A stretch of 64,000 nucleotides of DNA from Paenibacillus sp. FSL H8-0332 (GTDB lineage Bacteria > Bacillota > Bacilli > Paenibacillales > Paenibacillaceae). The notes below the pieces were generated by a model. The model did no database searches, was not told where the DNA came from, and saw nothing but the letters and a program-made list of their open reading frames with translations. The position numbers and the translations under genes were made by a program. The stretch is from NCBI RefSeq assembly GCF_037963835.1, contig NZ_CP150145.1, positions 2,976,001 through 3,040,000 of the forward strand, given 5' to 3'. Shown in pieces: positions 1 to 7,957 of this stretch; positions within the stretch are counted from its first letter, which is position 1, and each line of letters begins with the position of its first letter.

Positions 1-32
1 CATAGGAAGTTCACTAATCCAAAGTCATACCA

Positions 33-76
33 AACAGGGCACTCTCCGGCTGGGCGATACCAGAGGGTGCCCTGTT
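33..76 (-). terminator. Inverted repeat after the crystallin-like gene
   Basis: Arms AACAGGGCACTCT (33-45) and a near-exact complement at 62-76 form a long stem just past the stop codon of the minus-strand gene. The T tract after it is poor, so this may be a weak or structural terminator. Confidence 0.5.
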
Positions 77-92
77 CAGCGTGCGTATTCTG

Positions 93-464
93 TTAGATTA
101 AGCGGTAGCCTGCAGGAAGTTCCCCGCTGCTGCGGATACGGCGGATCTGGTCCAGCGTCAGTCTCTGGTTGGTGGAGATGATCGATTCTACGTCATTGCC
201 GGAGATGTAGTCATCCAGATCGCGGATGCTGTGGTTGCCGCGAAGCACACGGAAGCTGCCTCTGAACCGGGTTCTGCTGAACAGAACGAGCGTGGCATTG
301 CTGCTGGTCGAGAAGAAGCGGAGGCTTTCGATGCCATCCAGAATATTGTCCGTATCGCGGATACCCAGATTGCCTCTGTAGATTCTGCTTCTTCCCCGGA
401 AGTTTTCTTCGCTGTACACCGTCAGTCTTGGATAAGTCTGAGAGATATGAACCTCTTTATTCAT
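93..464 (-). CDS. Beta/gamma-crystallin-like small protein
   Basis: The 123-residue product holds two similar Greek-key-type units: LTVYSEENFRGRSRIYRG (about residues 14-31) and LVLFSRTRFRGSFRVLRG (about 59-76). Each is followed by a similar IRDTD or IRDLD segment. This spacing is typical of microbial beta/gamma-crystallin domains, which are often Ca2+ binding and stress or surface associated. The usual Ca2+ motif (D/N-D/N-x-x-S/T-S) is degenerate here: DGIESL in the first unit and NDVESI in the second. There is no signal peptide or membrane segment. The ATG start has an AAGGAGG site at good spacing. The gene is divergent from the ABC operon. Its role is unknown; the fold call is from motif recognition only. 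Confidence 0.75.
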   Translation of the reverse strand: MNKEVHISQTYPRLTVYSEENFRGRSRIYRGNLGIRDTDNILDGIESLRFFSTSSNATLVLFSRTRFRGSFRVLRGNHSIRDLDDYISGNDVESIISTNQRLTLDQIRRIRSSGELPAGYRLI

Positions 465-749
465 GTGTATTCCTCCTTGGAGCGTTTTGGCAAAAGCAGC
501 ACGTTACTGCCAGCTGCAATACTATTCTATGTATGCTGATAGAGACTGGTATGGTTAGAACCCCTGAACGAATAGCCTGTTTACATACAGCTTCAGGAAA
601 TTTTTCACAAACTCGCTTTACAAACATAAATCTCTAGTGTACTATTTAACTAACACACCAACACAACGATGAGGATACACATATTTCAGCTCAGCAACAA
701 CCTGTGGAATTGCTACTCCACCCATACCTATCTTCACAAGGAGGCTGTC
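465..749. other. Divergent intergenic region
   Basis: This stretch separates the crystallin-like gene (minus) from the ABC operon (plus) and should hold both promoters. Only the rightward promoter at 617-645 is clear. The small ORFs that overlap it have no ribosome binding sites and look spurious. Confidence 0.6.
617..645 (+). promoter_or_regulatory. Sigma-A promoter with GntR-like half site
   Basis: TTTACA (617-622), a 17-bp spacer and TACTAT (640-645) form a good sigma-A promoter about 100 bp before the first ABC gene. AGTGTA (636-641) overlaps the -10 and is followed by an imperfect ACAC half. YtrA-type GntR repressors bind AGTGTA-type inverted repeats, so this is a plausible operator for the GntR protein encoded in the operon. 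The second arm is poor. Confidence 0.55.
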
Positions 750-1724
750 ATGAATTCAACCGTTCTTAAGGCTCAGGGGCCGTCTGGCCCGGCGCAAGAA
801 CAAACCGTACTGGAAATGCAGGGCGTCAGTAAAGTGATTAAAGGTAAGGCAATTGTAGATAATCTAAGCTTCAAGATTCAGAAGGGAGAGATCGTCGGGC
901 TGCTGGGACCGAATGGCGCCGGCAAAACGACCACCATCCGGATGATGACCGGACTGATCCGCATGAGCGAAGGGGATGTTCTGATTCATGGGCACAGCAT
1001 CCGGAAGGATTTCAAGCAGGCGATCTCACAGATCGGGGCGATTATTGAGAATCCCGAGTTCTATCCGCATATGACCGGGTACGATAATCTGCTGCAATAT
1101 TTACGGATGAGTGACGGAGCCGGGACATCGCGGATCAAGGAGGTCGTGGAGCTGGTGGGACTGCAGGAGGCGATGAACAAGAAGGTTCGGGCGTATTCAC
1201 TCGGTATGCGCCAGCGTCTGGGGATCGCTCAGGCCTTGCTGCACTCGCCGAAGCTGCTCATTCTGGATGAGCCGACCAACGGCCTGGACCCCGCCGGCAT
1301 CCGGGAGATGCGCGACTATATGCGGAGAATAGCAGAGGTAGAGGGCATTGCCATTCTAATCTCCAGTCATATGCTGGCCGAGATTGAACAGATCTGTCAC
1401 CGCGCAGTGGTCATTCAGAACGGCAAGCTTGTAACGGTGACACAGCTTACTGGAGCACCGGAGGCGCGGAGTGAGGTAGCACTTGCCATCCGGGTAGACA
1501 AGATTGAAGCAGCACGGACTGTGGCCGGAGCCTTGCAGGGCGTCAAGGTCACTGGAGCGGATGAAGCCCATTCCGAGCTGCATGTGCAGCTGCCAGATGG
1601 AGCCGTGCCGGAGCTGGTGGCGGCACTCAGCGAAGCCAAGGTCGGGATATACCGGATTACTGAGAATAGACAAAGTCTGGAAGAGGATTTCCTGAAATGG
1701 ACAGGGGGCAACCGCATTGCGTAA
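750..1724 (+). CDS. ABC transporter ATP-binding protein (BcrA/YtrB type)
   Basis: This is the ATPase of an ABC-2 type exporter. Walker A GPNGAGKT lies at about residues 53-60, the signature is YSLGMRQRLG, and Walker B is LLILDEPTNGLDP. A C-terminal accessory region of about 90 residues is typical of BcrA/CcmA-like subunits. The ATG at 750 is preceded by AAGGAGG; an earlier in-frame ATG at 669 lacks a site and would add an unrelated tail. The 3' end overlaps the permease gene by 8 bp. Substrate cannot be read from sequence; relatives export peptide antibiotics or respond to cell-wall drugs. Confidence 0.9.
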   Translation: MNSTVLKAQGPSGPAQEQTVLEMQGVSKVIKGKAIVDNLSFKIQKGEIVGLLGPNGAGKTTTIRMMTGLIRMSEGDVLIHGHSIRKDFKQAISQIGAIIENPEFYPHMTGYDNLLQYLRMSDGAGTSRIKEVVELVGLQEAMNKKVRAYSLGMRQRLGIAQALLHSPKLLILDEPTNGLDPAGIREMRDYMRRIAEVEGIAILISSHMLAEIEQICHRAVVIQNGKLVTVTQLTGAPEARSEVALAIRVDKIEAARTVAGALQGVKVTGADEAHSELHVQLPDGAVPELVAALSEAKVGIYRITENRQSLEEDFLKWTGGNRIA

Positions 1725-2463
1725 ATTTAATCTGCTTGTTCTGAATGAATGGCTCAAAATATCGAAGAAACGCAGTAATAGCATTCCTTATGTCATCCTG
1801 CTGGTGCTGGCGCTGGCAGTGGGCTATATGACACGTACATTTGCTACGGATATCTATGCTTCAGCGGCAGACTTTACGGCGGATTCCTTGCAGCCCAGAG
1901 GCATTGGACAGATTCTTGCCATTCTGGTGATCGTCGGGACGGCAGGAATTGTATCCAGGGAATACAGCCAGGGGACGATCAAATTTCTGCTGATCCGTGC
2001 CCGCAGCCGTACGGCGATCCTGGCCTCCAAATATGTAACTGTGCTGCTGTATACACTGAACATGCAGGTAGTTGCAGCGGTGGCGCTGTTCCTCTCGGGA
2101 GCGGTCTTATTCGGACTCAGCGGAGGGGAGGCGGGAATAAGAGAGATCCTTGCTTCGCTGCTATATTCAACTGTGTACTGCACCGTCTACGCTACGATAG
2201 GGTTCATGCTGGGGATTCTGACGAAATCAACGGGCGTAACCATTGGGGCGACCATCTTCGCCACCACCATCGACAAGCTGGTCATTTCCCGCGAGTTCTA
2301 CAAATATGTGCTGTTCCCTAACCTTAATCTCGCAGCCTACCAGGATGGCGGTGCGCCGATGCAGGGAATGACGCTGAGCTTCTCCATTATCTTGCTGTGC
2401 ATCTACATGACGCTGTTCCTGCTTGCAGGCTTCGCCGTCTTCAGACGCAGGGATGTTGCTTGA
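1717..2463 (+). CDS. ABC-2 type permease
   Basis: The 248-residue product has about six hydrophobic segments, including NSIPYVILLVLALAVGYM near the N terminus, and a YSQGTIKFLLIRARSR cytoplasmic loop. That loop is characteristic of ABC-2 permeases paired with BcrA-type ATPases. Translation starts at TTG 1717, inside the 3' end of the ATPase gene and behind a GGGGG-rich site, which points to translational coupling. It likely forms the channel for the preceding ATPase. Confidence 0.85.
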   Translation: MRKFNLLVLNEWLKISKKRSNSIPYVILLVLALAVGYMTRTFATDIYASAADFTADSLQPRGIGQILAILVIVGTAGIVSREYSQGTIKFLLIRARSRTAILASKYVTVLLYTLNMQVVAAVALFLSGAVLFGLSGGEAGIREILASLLYSTVYCTVYATIGFMLGILTKSTGVTIGATIFATTIDKLVISREFYKYVLFPNLNLAAYQDGGAPMQGMTLSFSIILLCIYMTLFLLAGFAVFRRRDVA

Positions 2464-2846
2464 TGGGGATCGAATTCGATAATAACCAGCCGATTTATCT
2501 CCAGATCATGAATTACATCAAGGGAGAGATTATCACCGGCAAGCTGAAGCCTGGAGATAAGATTCCCTCTGTCCGTGAATTGGCCGCTGAACTGCAGATT
2601 AACCCGAATACCGTGCAAAGAACATTTCAGGAACTGGAGCGTGAGACCATCGTGGAGACCCGCCGCGGCATGGGCAGATATGTGACCGGAAGCGAAGAGA
2701 CGATTCTGACCGTCAAGAAGGAGATGGCACAGGATGTGCTGGACCGTTTTATCCGCGGGATGCAGGAGCTCGGCTTCCAGGGCGAAGATATTCTAACTGC
2801 AGTAGCAGAGAACATTCATAAGCGGGACCAAGAACAGGGGGAGTAA
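2463..2846 (+). CDS. GntR family regulator, YtrA subfamily
   Basis: The 127-residue protein has an N-terminal winged helix (QIMNYIKGEIITGKLKPGD, then PSVRELAAELQINPNTVQR) and only a short helical tail. This is the layout of the YtrA subfamily, which lacks the large effector domain of other GntR proteins. The ATG overlaps the permease stop (TGATG). YtrA-type repressors usually control the ABC operon they sit in and are released by cell-envelope antibiotics. That role is inferred here from position and subfamily. Confidence 0.9.
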   Translation: MGIEFDNNQPIYLQIMNYIKGEIITGKLKPGDKIPSVRELAAELQINPNTVQRTFQELERETIVETRRGMGRYVTGSEETILTVKKEMAQDVLDRFIRGMQELGFQGEDILTAVAENIHKRDQEQGE

Positions 2847-2851
2847 GAAGA

Positions 2852-3553
2852 GTGGATGATATACTTGATATTCAGAATGTAAGCAAACAGTTCGGCCCCA
2901 GACAGGTGCTGAATCAGGTATCCTTCAAGCTGGGCAGCGGCACCATCACTGGTCTTCTGGGAACCAACGGCAGCGGCAAAAGCACGCTCATGAAGCTGAT
3001 CTCAGGACTCGCCTGGCCAGGCTCGGGGCAGATTTCAATCCTCGGGGTGCCCGTGGGAGTAGAGAGCAAGAAGCTCGTCTCCTTCATGCCGGATAGGCCG
3101 GTAACGGAGTCGTGGATGAATATCGGGGATGCGCTGAGATTCCAGCAGGATTTCTACGCGGATTTCGATCAGGCCAAGGCGCTGCGGATGCTGGATTTCA
3201 TGAAGCTGCGTACAGCGGATAAGGTGCGGATGTTATCCAAAGGAATGAACGAACGCCTGCAGCTGACCTTAGCGCTCTCCCGCCGGGCCAGATTATACCT
3301 GCTGGATGAGCCGATTGGAGGCGTTGATCCGGTGGCACGGACCAAGATCCTGAATGCGCTGATGGAGTTCTATGAGGAGGACAGCAGTATTCTGCTCTCT
3401 ACCCATCTGGTGACGGATATCGAACGGATCTTTGACGAGGTGATTTTCCTGAAGGATGGGGAGATTGTGCTGCATCGTCCGGTGGAAGAACTGAGACAGG
3501 AGCACGGGAAGAGTGTAGATGAGCTGTTCAGAGAGGTGTTTGCCGAATGCTGA
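2852..3553 (+). CDS. ABC transporter ATP-binding protein (YtrB-like)
   Basis: The 233-residue ATPase has Walker A GTNGSGKST, a signature region KGMNERLQLTLALSRRARL and Walker B LYLLDEPIGGVDP. The signature departs from LSGGQ (LSKGMNE), as is common in YtrB and CcmA-like exporters. It starts at GTG 2852, five bases after the GntR stop, and overlaps the next permease gene by 7 bp. It is the second ATPase of the operon and should pair with the membrane protein that follows. Confidence 0.9.
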   Translation: MDDILDIQNVSKQFGPRQVLNQVSFKLGSGTITGLLGTNGSGKSTLMKLISGLAWPGSGQISILGVPVGVESKKLVSFMPDRPVTESWMNIGDALRFQQDFYADFDQAKALRMLDFMKLRTADKVRMLSKGMNERLQLTLALSRRARLYLLDEPIGGVDPVARTKILNALMEFYEEDSSILLSTHLVTDIERIFDEVIFLKDGEIVLHRPVEELRQEHGKSVDELFREVFAEC

Positions 3554-4281
3554 AGCTATTGAAATATGATCTTAAACGCCGAAAAGAACGCATTCTCGTC
3601 TTTATTGTAATTGCGTTGCTCGTTCAGGCCGGACTGTGGATCTCCAGTGCAAAGATAGACACGGGCTTGGCTTCCCTGAATCTGGTTATTTACTGCATCC
3701 TAGCCATCGCAATGATATTTATAGCCGTTACCGGATATTTCCGTAATCTTAAATCCTATCAGCGGCGGCTTTTGCCGGTTACTGCGCTGCAGACGGTCCT
3801 GTCTCCCATGCTGCTGGCGCTGCTGCTGATTGGGGTGGTCATCCTCCTCGGCCTGGCCCATCTGGGAATCCTCAAGCTGCTGAATATGGTGGATTTACTG
3901 CCCGGCAATCTATGGACGGTTGGCTTCCGGGCATTGCTTCAATCGGTCTGGTCCACCTTATTTCTCATGGTGATGGTGATGTTCTCCTTTACAGTAGCCT
4001 TTAGTCTGCGCATGAAGGGGAGAGTCTGGCTTGGCATCGCCCTTCTGGTCCTGCTGGAGAACGGGATTGGTTATCTGGAGAAGTTTCTTTTTGACACCTA
4101 TTTCGTAGGTTTAGATAATGCCTTTAAATTCGAGATTTACCCTGGAAGTTCTCAGTCCGGCAGTGAATTCACTATAAAATATCTTCCAATTAATCAAGGC
4201 GCGCTGCTGTTTGAAGTGGCGGTGGTCTGCCTGATGATCTATGGAATGGTTGCGCTGGTGAGGAGACGAATCGAAGTATAA
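3547..4281 (+). CDS. ABC permease-like membrane protein
   Basis: The 244-residue product has a basic N terminus (KYDLKRRKER) followed by about six hydrophobic segments, for example LVFIVIALLVQAGLW and MLLALLLIGVVILLGLAHLG. The ATG sits inside the end of the ATPase gene (ATGCTGA overlap), so the two are coupled. No conserved family motif was recognised. The position makes it the membrane half of the second transporter in this YtrA-type operon, which ends at a clear terminator. Confidence 0.8.
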   Translation: MLKLLKYDLKRRKERILVFIVIALLVQAGLWISSAKIDTGLASLNLVIYCILAIAMIFIAVTGYFRNLKSYQRRLLPVTALQTVLSPMLLALLLIGVVILLGLAHLGILKLLNMVDLLPGNLWTVGFRALLQSVWSTLFLMVMVMFSFTVAFSLRMKGRVWLGIALLVLLENGIGYLEKFLFDTYFVGLDNAFKFEIYPGSSQSGSEFTIKYLPINQGALLFEVAVVCLMIYGMVALVRRRIEV

Positions 4282-4322
4282 AGCGAAGTGTAGCAGAGGG
4301 ATAATCCATCGTTCTTATTTCA

Positions 4323-4359
4323 CGCAAGCAAGGCTCCTAATCAGCCTTGCTTGCGTTTG
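4323..4359. terminator. Intrinsic terminator
   Basis: A 13-bp perfect stem (4323-4335 with 4343-4355) is followed by a short T run. It ends the ABC operon. It also lies between that operon and the convergent PilZ gene, so it may work in both directions. Confidence 0.85.
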
Positions 4360-4384
4360 TATGCATTATTAGGGAGCGCAAAGG

Positions 4385-4768
4385 CTACAAGCCTTGCGCG
4401 CTTCTTCCGCTGGTCCAGAGCTCCAGCTCCCGCAGCAGCTGTTCTTCCTCGTCTTCCTGCAGGTCCAGCCTTACCCCATACTGGTATTGCCCCAGACCGA
4501 ACATCCAGCCCCAGCGGACCCTGCCTTCATACTGTAGCTTCTCTTCCGCCAGCTGAAAATGAATAATCAGCTTCGTGTCCCCTGCGGTGAAGCGGAGGTT
4601 CAGCGAGGTGCGGACCTTGCAGCCGGAGCGGCTAAGGTCAAGCAGGATACCCTCAGTCAATTTGCCCGCTCCCGGTCCCGAATTACTGGCGGGAATTTCA
4701 AGCCAGCAATCGATGGGCTGGTTCATTACATATCGGAATGGTTCTTTTCTGCTGGAGTCATCCATCAT
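4385..4768 (-). CDS. PilZ domain protein
   Basis: The 127-residue protein looks like a single PilZ c-di-GMP receptor domain. The DLSRSGCKV segment (about residues 44-52) matches the D/N-x-S-x-x-G motif. The upstream arginine patch is RKEPFR, so the usual RxxxR spacing is shifted or the first Arg is a Lys. Two ATG codons are adjacent at 4768 and 4765; GGAGGT is only 2-3 bases from the first, so the second is the better start. A diguanylate cyclase gene lies 900 bp away, which suggests a local signalling partner. What it acts on is unknown. Confidence 0.8.
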   Translation of the reverse strand: MMDDSSRKEPFRYVMNQPIDCWLEIPASNSGPGAGKLTEGILLDLSRSGCKVRTSLNLRFTAGDTKLIIHFQLAEEKLQYEGRVRWGWMFGLGQYQYGVRLDLQEDEEEQLLRELELWTSGRSAQGL

Positions 4769-4908
4769 TTACCTCCGCGATTTTATTTGCTATTATATCG
4801 AAACGGCTACACTTGGACAATCTCCTAAAGTAGTATATTTAAAGATTAATATAGTATCTGTTATACCATACCTTTGCTCCAATACCCAGATAAAGAGGTG
4901 CATAAACT

Positions 4909-5514
4909 ATGTATCAATATCAAAATGAGACGTTTCATGAGCATAATTTCGATTACGCGGCACTGCAGGATGGAGAAATAAACGGCTGTACCTTTGAGCG
5001 CTGCTCCTTCCGGGGAGCTTCTATGGAAGAGATGACCTCCAGCGGCTGCCGGTTTGTGGATTGCGATTTCACCGGTGCCCTGCTGAATGCTTCGCTGCAC
5101 AAGGATGGCGCGTTCACCAACTGCAAGTTCACCGGAGCGAATCTGTTCGTGGCGAAGTTCGAGAACTGCAAGATGGTCGGATCGGATTTCGCCAATGCCC
5201 ATATGGACGGAATTACACTGAGCGGAGGGGACTGGGCGTATACGAATCTGCGCCATCTGAATCTCAGCAGGCAGGATCTGCGGGAGATCCGGTTCACCGA
5301 GGCTGACATGCTGGGCTGCGATTTGCAAAAGGCGGATTTGCGCGGGGCGGATTTAAGCCGGGTCCAGCTTGCCCAGTGTAAGCTTGCAGGGGCTGATCTG
5401 CGTGATGCCAAGCTGGAAGGGATTGACCTGAAGAGTCTGGATCTCAAAGGAGTGCGGCTGGATGTGGAGCAGGCTGTGCTGCTGGCCCGCTCTATGGGAG
5501 CGAAGGTAGGGTAA
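4909..5514 (+). CDS. Pentapeptide-repeat protein, Qnr-like
   Basis: The 201-residue protein consists almost wholly of pentapeptide repeats, A(D/N)LxX type: CDFTG, CKFTGAN, SDFANAH, ADLRGADL, ADLRDAK. These should fold as a right-handed beta helix. The length and the interruption around GGDWAY are close to Qnr/McbG-like proteins, which protect DNA gyrase; many such chromosomal genes in Bacillales have no proven role. The ATG has an AGAGGTG site. The gene stands alone. Confidence 0.85.
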   Translation: MYQYQNETFHEHNFDYAALQDGEINGCTFERCSFRGASMEEMTSSGCRFVDCDFTGALLNASLHKDGAFTNCKFTGANLFVAKFENCKMVGSDFANAHMDGITLSGGDWAYTNLRHLNLSRQDLREIRFTEADMLGCDLQKADLRGADLSRVQLAQCKLAGADLRDAKLEGIDLKSLDLKGVRLDVEQAVLLARSMGAKVG

Positions 5515-5667
5515 CGACTCAAGAAAAAACGGACGTGTGCCTGAAGCTGTATTATATTTCTGCCGGACTCTTCCGATAAAGAAATATCGACCCGTTTCGA
5601 CATGTTGCTGCAAGATATCTTCAGTGGTCGGAATCATGAACAAGGTCAACGGAAGAGGAGAGTGTAC

Positions 5668-7299
5668 ATGTCATTAAGTCTTCGCACCTTATTTTCAACA
5701 GCATTTGCGGTCATTATCATTCTGCTGACGGCTATGCTCAGCTATGTGATAGGCAACCGTTCCACCACTTCCGTAGAAGTCGGTATCGGCAGCTCCCTGG
5801 CCGCAGAGGCCAATCAAATGTCCGAGAAGCTTGATCAGTTCATGTGGTCACGTTCCGGTGAAATAGAAGTTTTGAGTAAGCTGAATGCTTTTCAGGAGCC
5901 CGTTGAACAAGCAGAGGCCGGCGGATTGCTGAATCAGCTGAAGAGGAGTCTGCCGGTATTTACCTGGGTGGGCTTCCTGGATAAGACAGGGAATGTGGTT
6001 GCTTCCACGGATCAGATCCTGCAGGGGACGAATATCAGCCAGAGGCCGGTCTTTCAACAGGCGCTTAAGGGAACCTTCATCGGGGATGTCCACGATGCGG
6101 TGCTGCTCTCTAAGCAGCTGCCTAACCCGACGGGGGAAGCCCTGCAATTTGTTGATGTGAGCGTGCCGGTCATGGACAAGCAAGGACAGACAAGCGGAGT
6201 GCTGGCGGCACATCTTAGCTGGGAGTGGTCACGCGAGGTCGAGGCCTCCATTGTGAATCCGCTCAAGGAACGGCTTAAGGGTGTGGAGGTATTCGTGGTC
6301 AGCAAGAAGGATGACACCATTCTGCTGGGACCTGCAGCGCTCACCGGCAAAAGAATGACGGATGCGGTCCTGCAGCAGGCCCGCAGCGGCAATAGCTCCT
6401 ACGTGATTGAACAGGAGCGGGGCCGTGACTCCTATTTAACGGGATACGCCTACGGCGACGGTTACATGAACTATCCGGGCCTTGGCTGGACGGTCATTAT
6501 CCGTCAGCCCGCGGACATCGCTTTTGCCTCGGTCCATCAGCTTGAACGCTTCATCCTGATCAGCGGTCTGCTGACCGCTGCGGCTTTCGCACTGATCGGC
6601 TGGCTGCTGGCCGGATGGATCAGCCGACCGCTGAGGGATATTACCCGGACAGCCGACCTGCTCAGCTCCGGTGCCGATGTGGAGATCCCGAGCTCTACGC
6701 GGTTCAAGGATGTTGCGATTCTGTCGGCCTCCCTGAGGGGTCTGGTGAACAACCTGACCAAGACAGAGACCAAGCTGAGCTATATGTCGGATATGGCGCT
6801 GCATGATAAGCTTACCGGCTTGCCCAACCGGGCAGCGCTGGATGAGTTTCTGGCCCATGCGGTCAGTAAGGCCAAGCAGAAGCGGACAACACTAAGCTTT
6901 TTGTACATGGATCTGGACGGCTTCAAAAAAGTGAACGACACCTTCGGCCATGCGGTTGGAGATGCCCTGCTGCAAGAGGTAGCCTTCCGGCTGATGGATT
7001 GTACGCGGGACAATGAGATCGTTGCCCGGCTGGGCGGGGATGAATTCGTGATTATTCTGAATACCTCGGCGGGCAAACCGATGAGGGAAGCGGAGGTGGT
7101 GGCTTCGCGGATTATCAGCAAGATCAACCAGCCGATTCTGATCAAAGGCGAGGAACTTCGTGTAGGCTGCAGCGTAGGTGCTGCTGTATGGAGTCCGGAT
7201 GGCGGCGATACGGTTGAGACGCTGCGGCTCGCGGACGAAGCCTTATATATCTCCAAGCGGAGCGGGAAGAACCGGATCACCTTCGAGGCGGCATCCTAG
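5668..7299 (+). CDS. Membrane diguanylate cyclase (dCache-HAMP-GGDEF)
   Basis: The 543-residue protein has a transmembrane segment at about residues 9-29, an extracytoplasmic dCache-like sensor (about 35-290), a second transmembrane segment (about 300-322), a HAMP linker and a C-terminal GGDEF domain. The catalytic motif is intact: GGDEF at residues 456-460. The inhibitory I-site position five residues upstream reads RDNE, not RxxD, so product inhibition may be altered. It should make c-di-GMP in response to an external small ligand. The ATG at 5668 follows GGAAGAGGAGAG; an earlier in-frame ATG at 5602 lacks a site. A strong terminator follows. Confidence 0.92.
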   Translation: MSLSLRTLFSTAFAVIIILLTAMLSYVIGNRSTTSVEVGIGSSLAAEANQMSEKLDQFMWSRSGEIEVLSKLNAFQEPVEQAEAGGLLNQLKRSLPVFTWVGFLDKTGNVVASTDQILQGTNISQRPVFQQALKGTFIGDVHDAVLLSKQLPNPTGEALQFVDVSVPVMDKQGQTSGVLAAHLSWEWSREVEASIVNPLKERLKGVEVFVVSKKDDTILLGPAALTGKRMTDAVLQQARSGNSSYVIEQERGRDSYLTGYAYGDGYMNYPGLGWTVIIRQPADIAFASVHQLERFILISGLLTAAAFALIGWLLAGWISRPLRDITRTADLLSSGADVEIPSSTRFKDVAILSASLRGLVNNLTKTETKLSYMSDMALHDKLTGLPNRAALDEFLAHAVSKAKQKRTTLSFLYMDLDGFKKVNDTFGHAVGDALLQEVAFRLMDCTRDNEIVARLGGDEFVIILNTSAGKPMREAEVVASRIISKINQPILIKGEELRVGCSVGAAVWSPDGGDTVETLRLADEALYISKRSGKNRITFEAAS

Positions 7300-7328
7300 G
7301 ATCAGGAATCAGAGGCAGACAGAAACAA

Positions 7329-7389
7329 CAAACAACCTTTTATCGGCAGGATGGGAATGCTCCTCTTGGACCGGATAAAAGGTTGTTTG
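7329..7389 (+). terminator. Intrinsic terminator
   Basis: Arms 7329-7346 and 7371-7389 pair over about 17 bp (CAAACAACCTTTTATC) with one bulge. They lie just after the diguanylate cyclase gene. Confidence 0.8.
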
Positions 7390-7711
7390 CGTTATCTCAC
7401 TACACTCAGCGTAACCGCTTACGTGGATTGGACCATCTCTTTATCCACAGAAATCCTTCGTCGTCCCGGAAAAACTTAATGCCTATCCAGCTCAGCGGTG
7501 TCCAAATTTCCTTAAAATAATATGAAGGCATAGTAAATTAGTCCCTCCGATATAGTTAATTATTACTAGTTTAAGCCAGGATGGAAGATTTAACAATACT
7601 TTTATTACATATAAATCCCAAATTATGCGTTCGCCCAGTTTTTTTGGGACTACAGGCATATGATGTAGAGGAGTCAAAGCTGGGCATGTGCGTAAGAGAG
7701 GAGGGCTTCAG
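7390..7711. other. Gene-free region before small sporulation-like gene
   Basis: AT-rich and apparently non-coding. Its right part (7617-7665) carries a sequence shared with the region before the second YjcZ-like gene, described separately. Confidence 0.5.
7617..7668 (+). promoter_or_regulatory. Shared upstream element, copy 1
   Basis: CCCAAATTATG (7617-7627) and CGTTCGCCCAG (7628-7638) are followed by CATATGATG (7657-7665). The same elements in the same order precede the second YjcZ-like gene. CATATGAT resembles the -10 of sporulation sigma factors (sigma-E CATAnnnT, sigma-K CATAnnnTA). The upstream block is wider than a -35, so an activator site is possible. Confidence 0.45.
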
Positions 7712-7792
7712 ATGAGTGGAGGTCTTAGAACGTCAACGGCCACCATACTGGTGTTGTTTATTTTGCTGATTATTATCCTTAGCGTATTTTAG
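7712..7792 (+). CDS. YjcZ-like sporulation microprotein (26 aa)
   Basis: A 26-residue ORF too short for usual gene callers. MSGGLRTSTATILV is followed by a hydrophobic run LFILLIIILSVF that ends at the stop. A glycine-containing start plus one C-terminal membrane segment is the pattern of YjcZ/SscA-type spore proteins of Bacillales. GAGGAGGG lies 7-8 bases before the ATG and a hairpin terminator follows. The second such gene at 9734-9868 has a similar tail and upstream sequence. Function is not known; spore assembly or germination is likely by family. Confidence 0.75.
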   Translation: MSGGLRTSTATILVLFILLIIILSVF

Positions 7793-7817
7793 CGGAAGGG
7801 AATATAGGGGGTTATTG

Positions 7818-7854
7818 AAACAGTGCCGGGGCATCCGCTCCGGCGCTGTTTGCG
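7818..7854 (+). terminator. Intrinsic terminator
   Basis: AAACAGTGCCGG (7818-7829) pairs with CCGGCGCTGTTT (7840-7851), with one wobble. It follows the 26-residue gene closely. Confidence 0.75.
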
Positions 7855-7957
7855 TGCGTATAAGCTGCAGCTCACTTCCATATACATCATAACAGGGATA
7901 AGCACAGGCAGTTTGGCAGGGCGGGGCATTTAATATAGTAGGAAAGGAAGTGATGCA

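Noticed and set aside
669..749. Upstream extension of the first ABC ATPase
   Set aside because: The ATG at 669 lacks a ribosome site while ATG 750 has AAGGAGG; the extra residues are not family-like.
4347..4566. Plus-strand Ser/Ala-rich ORFs over the PilZ gene
   Set aside because: Low complexity, no ribosome site; antisense to PilZ.
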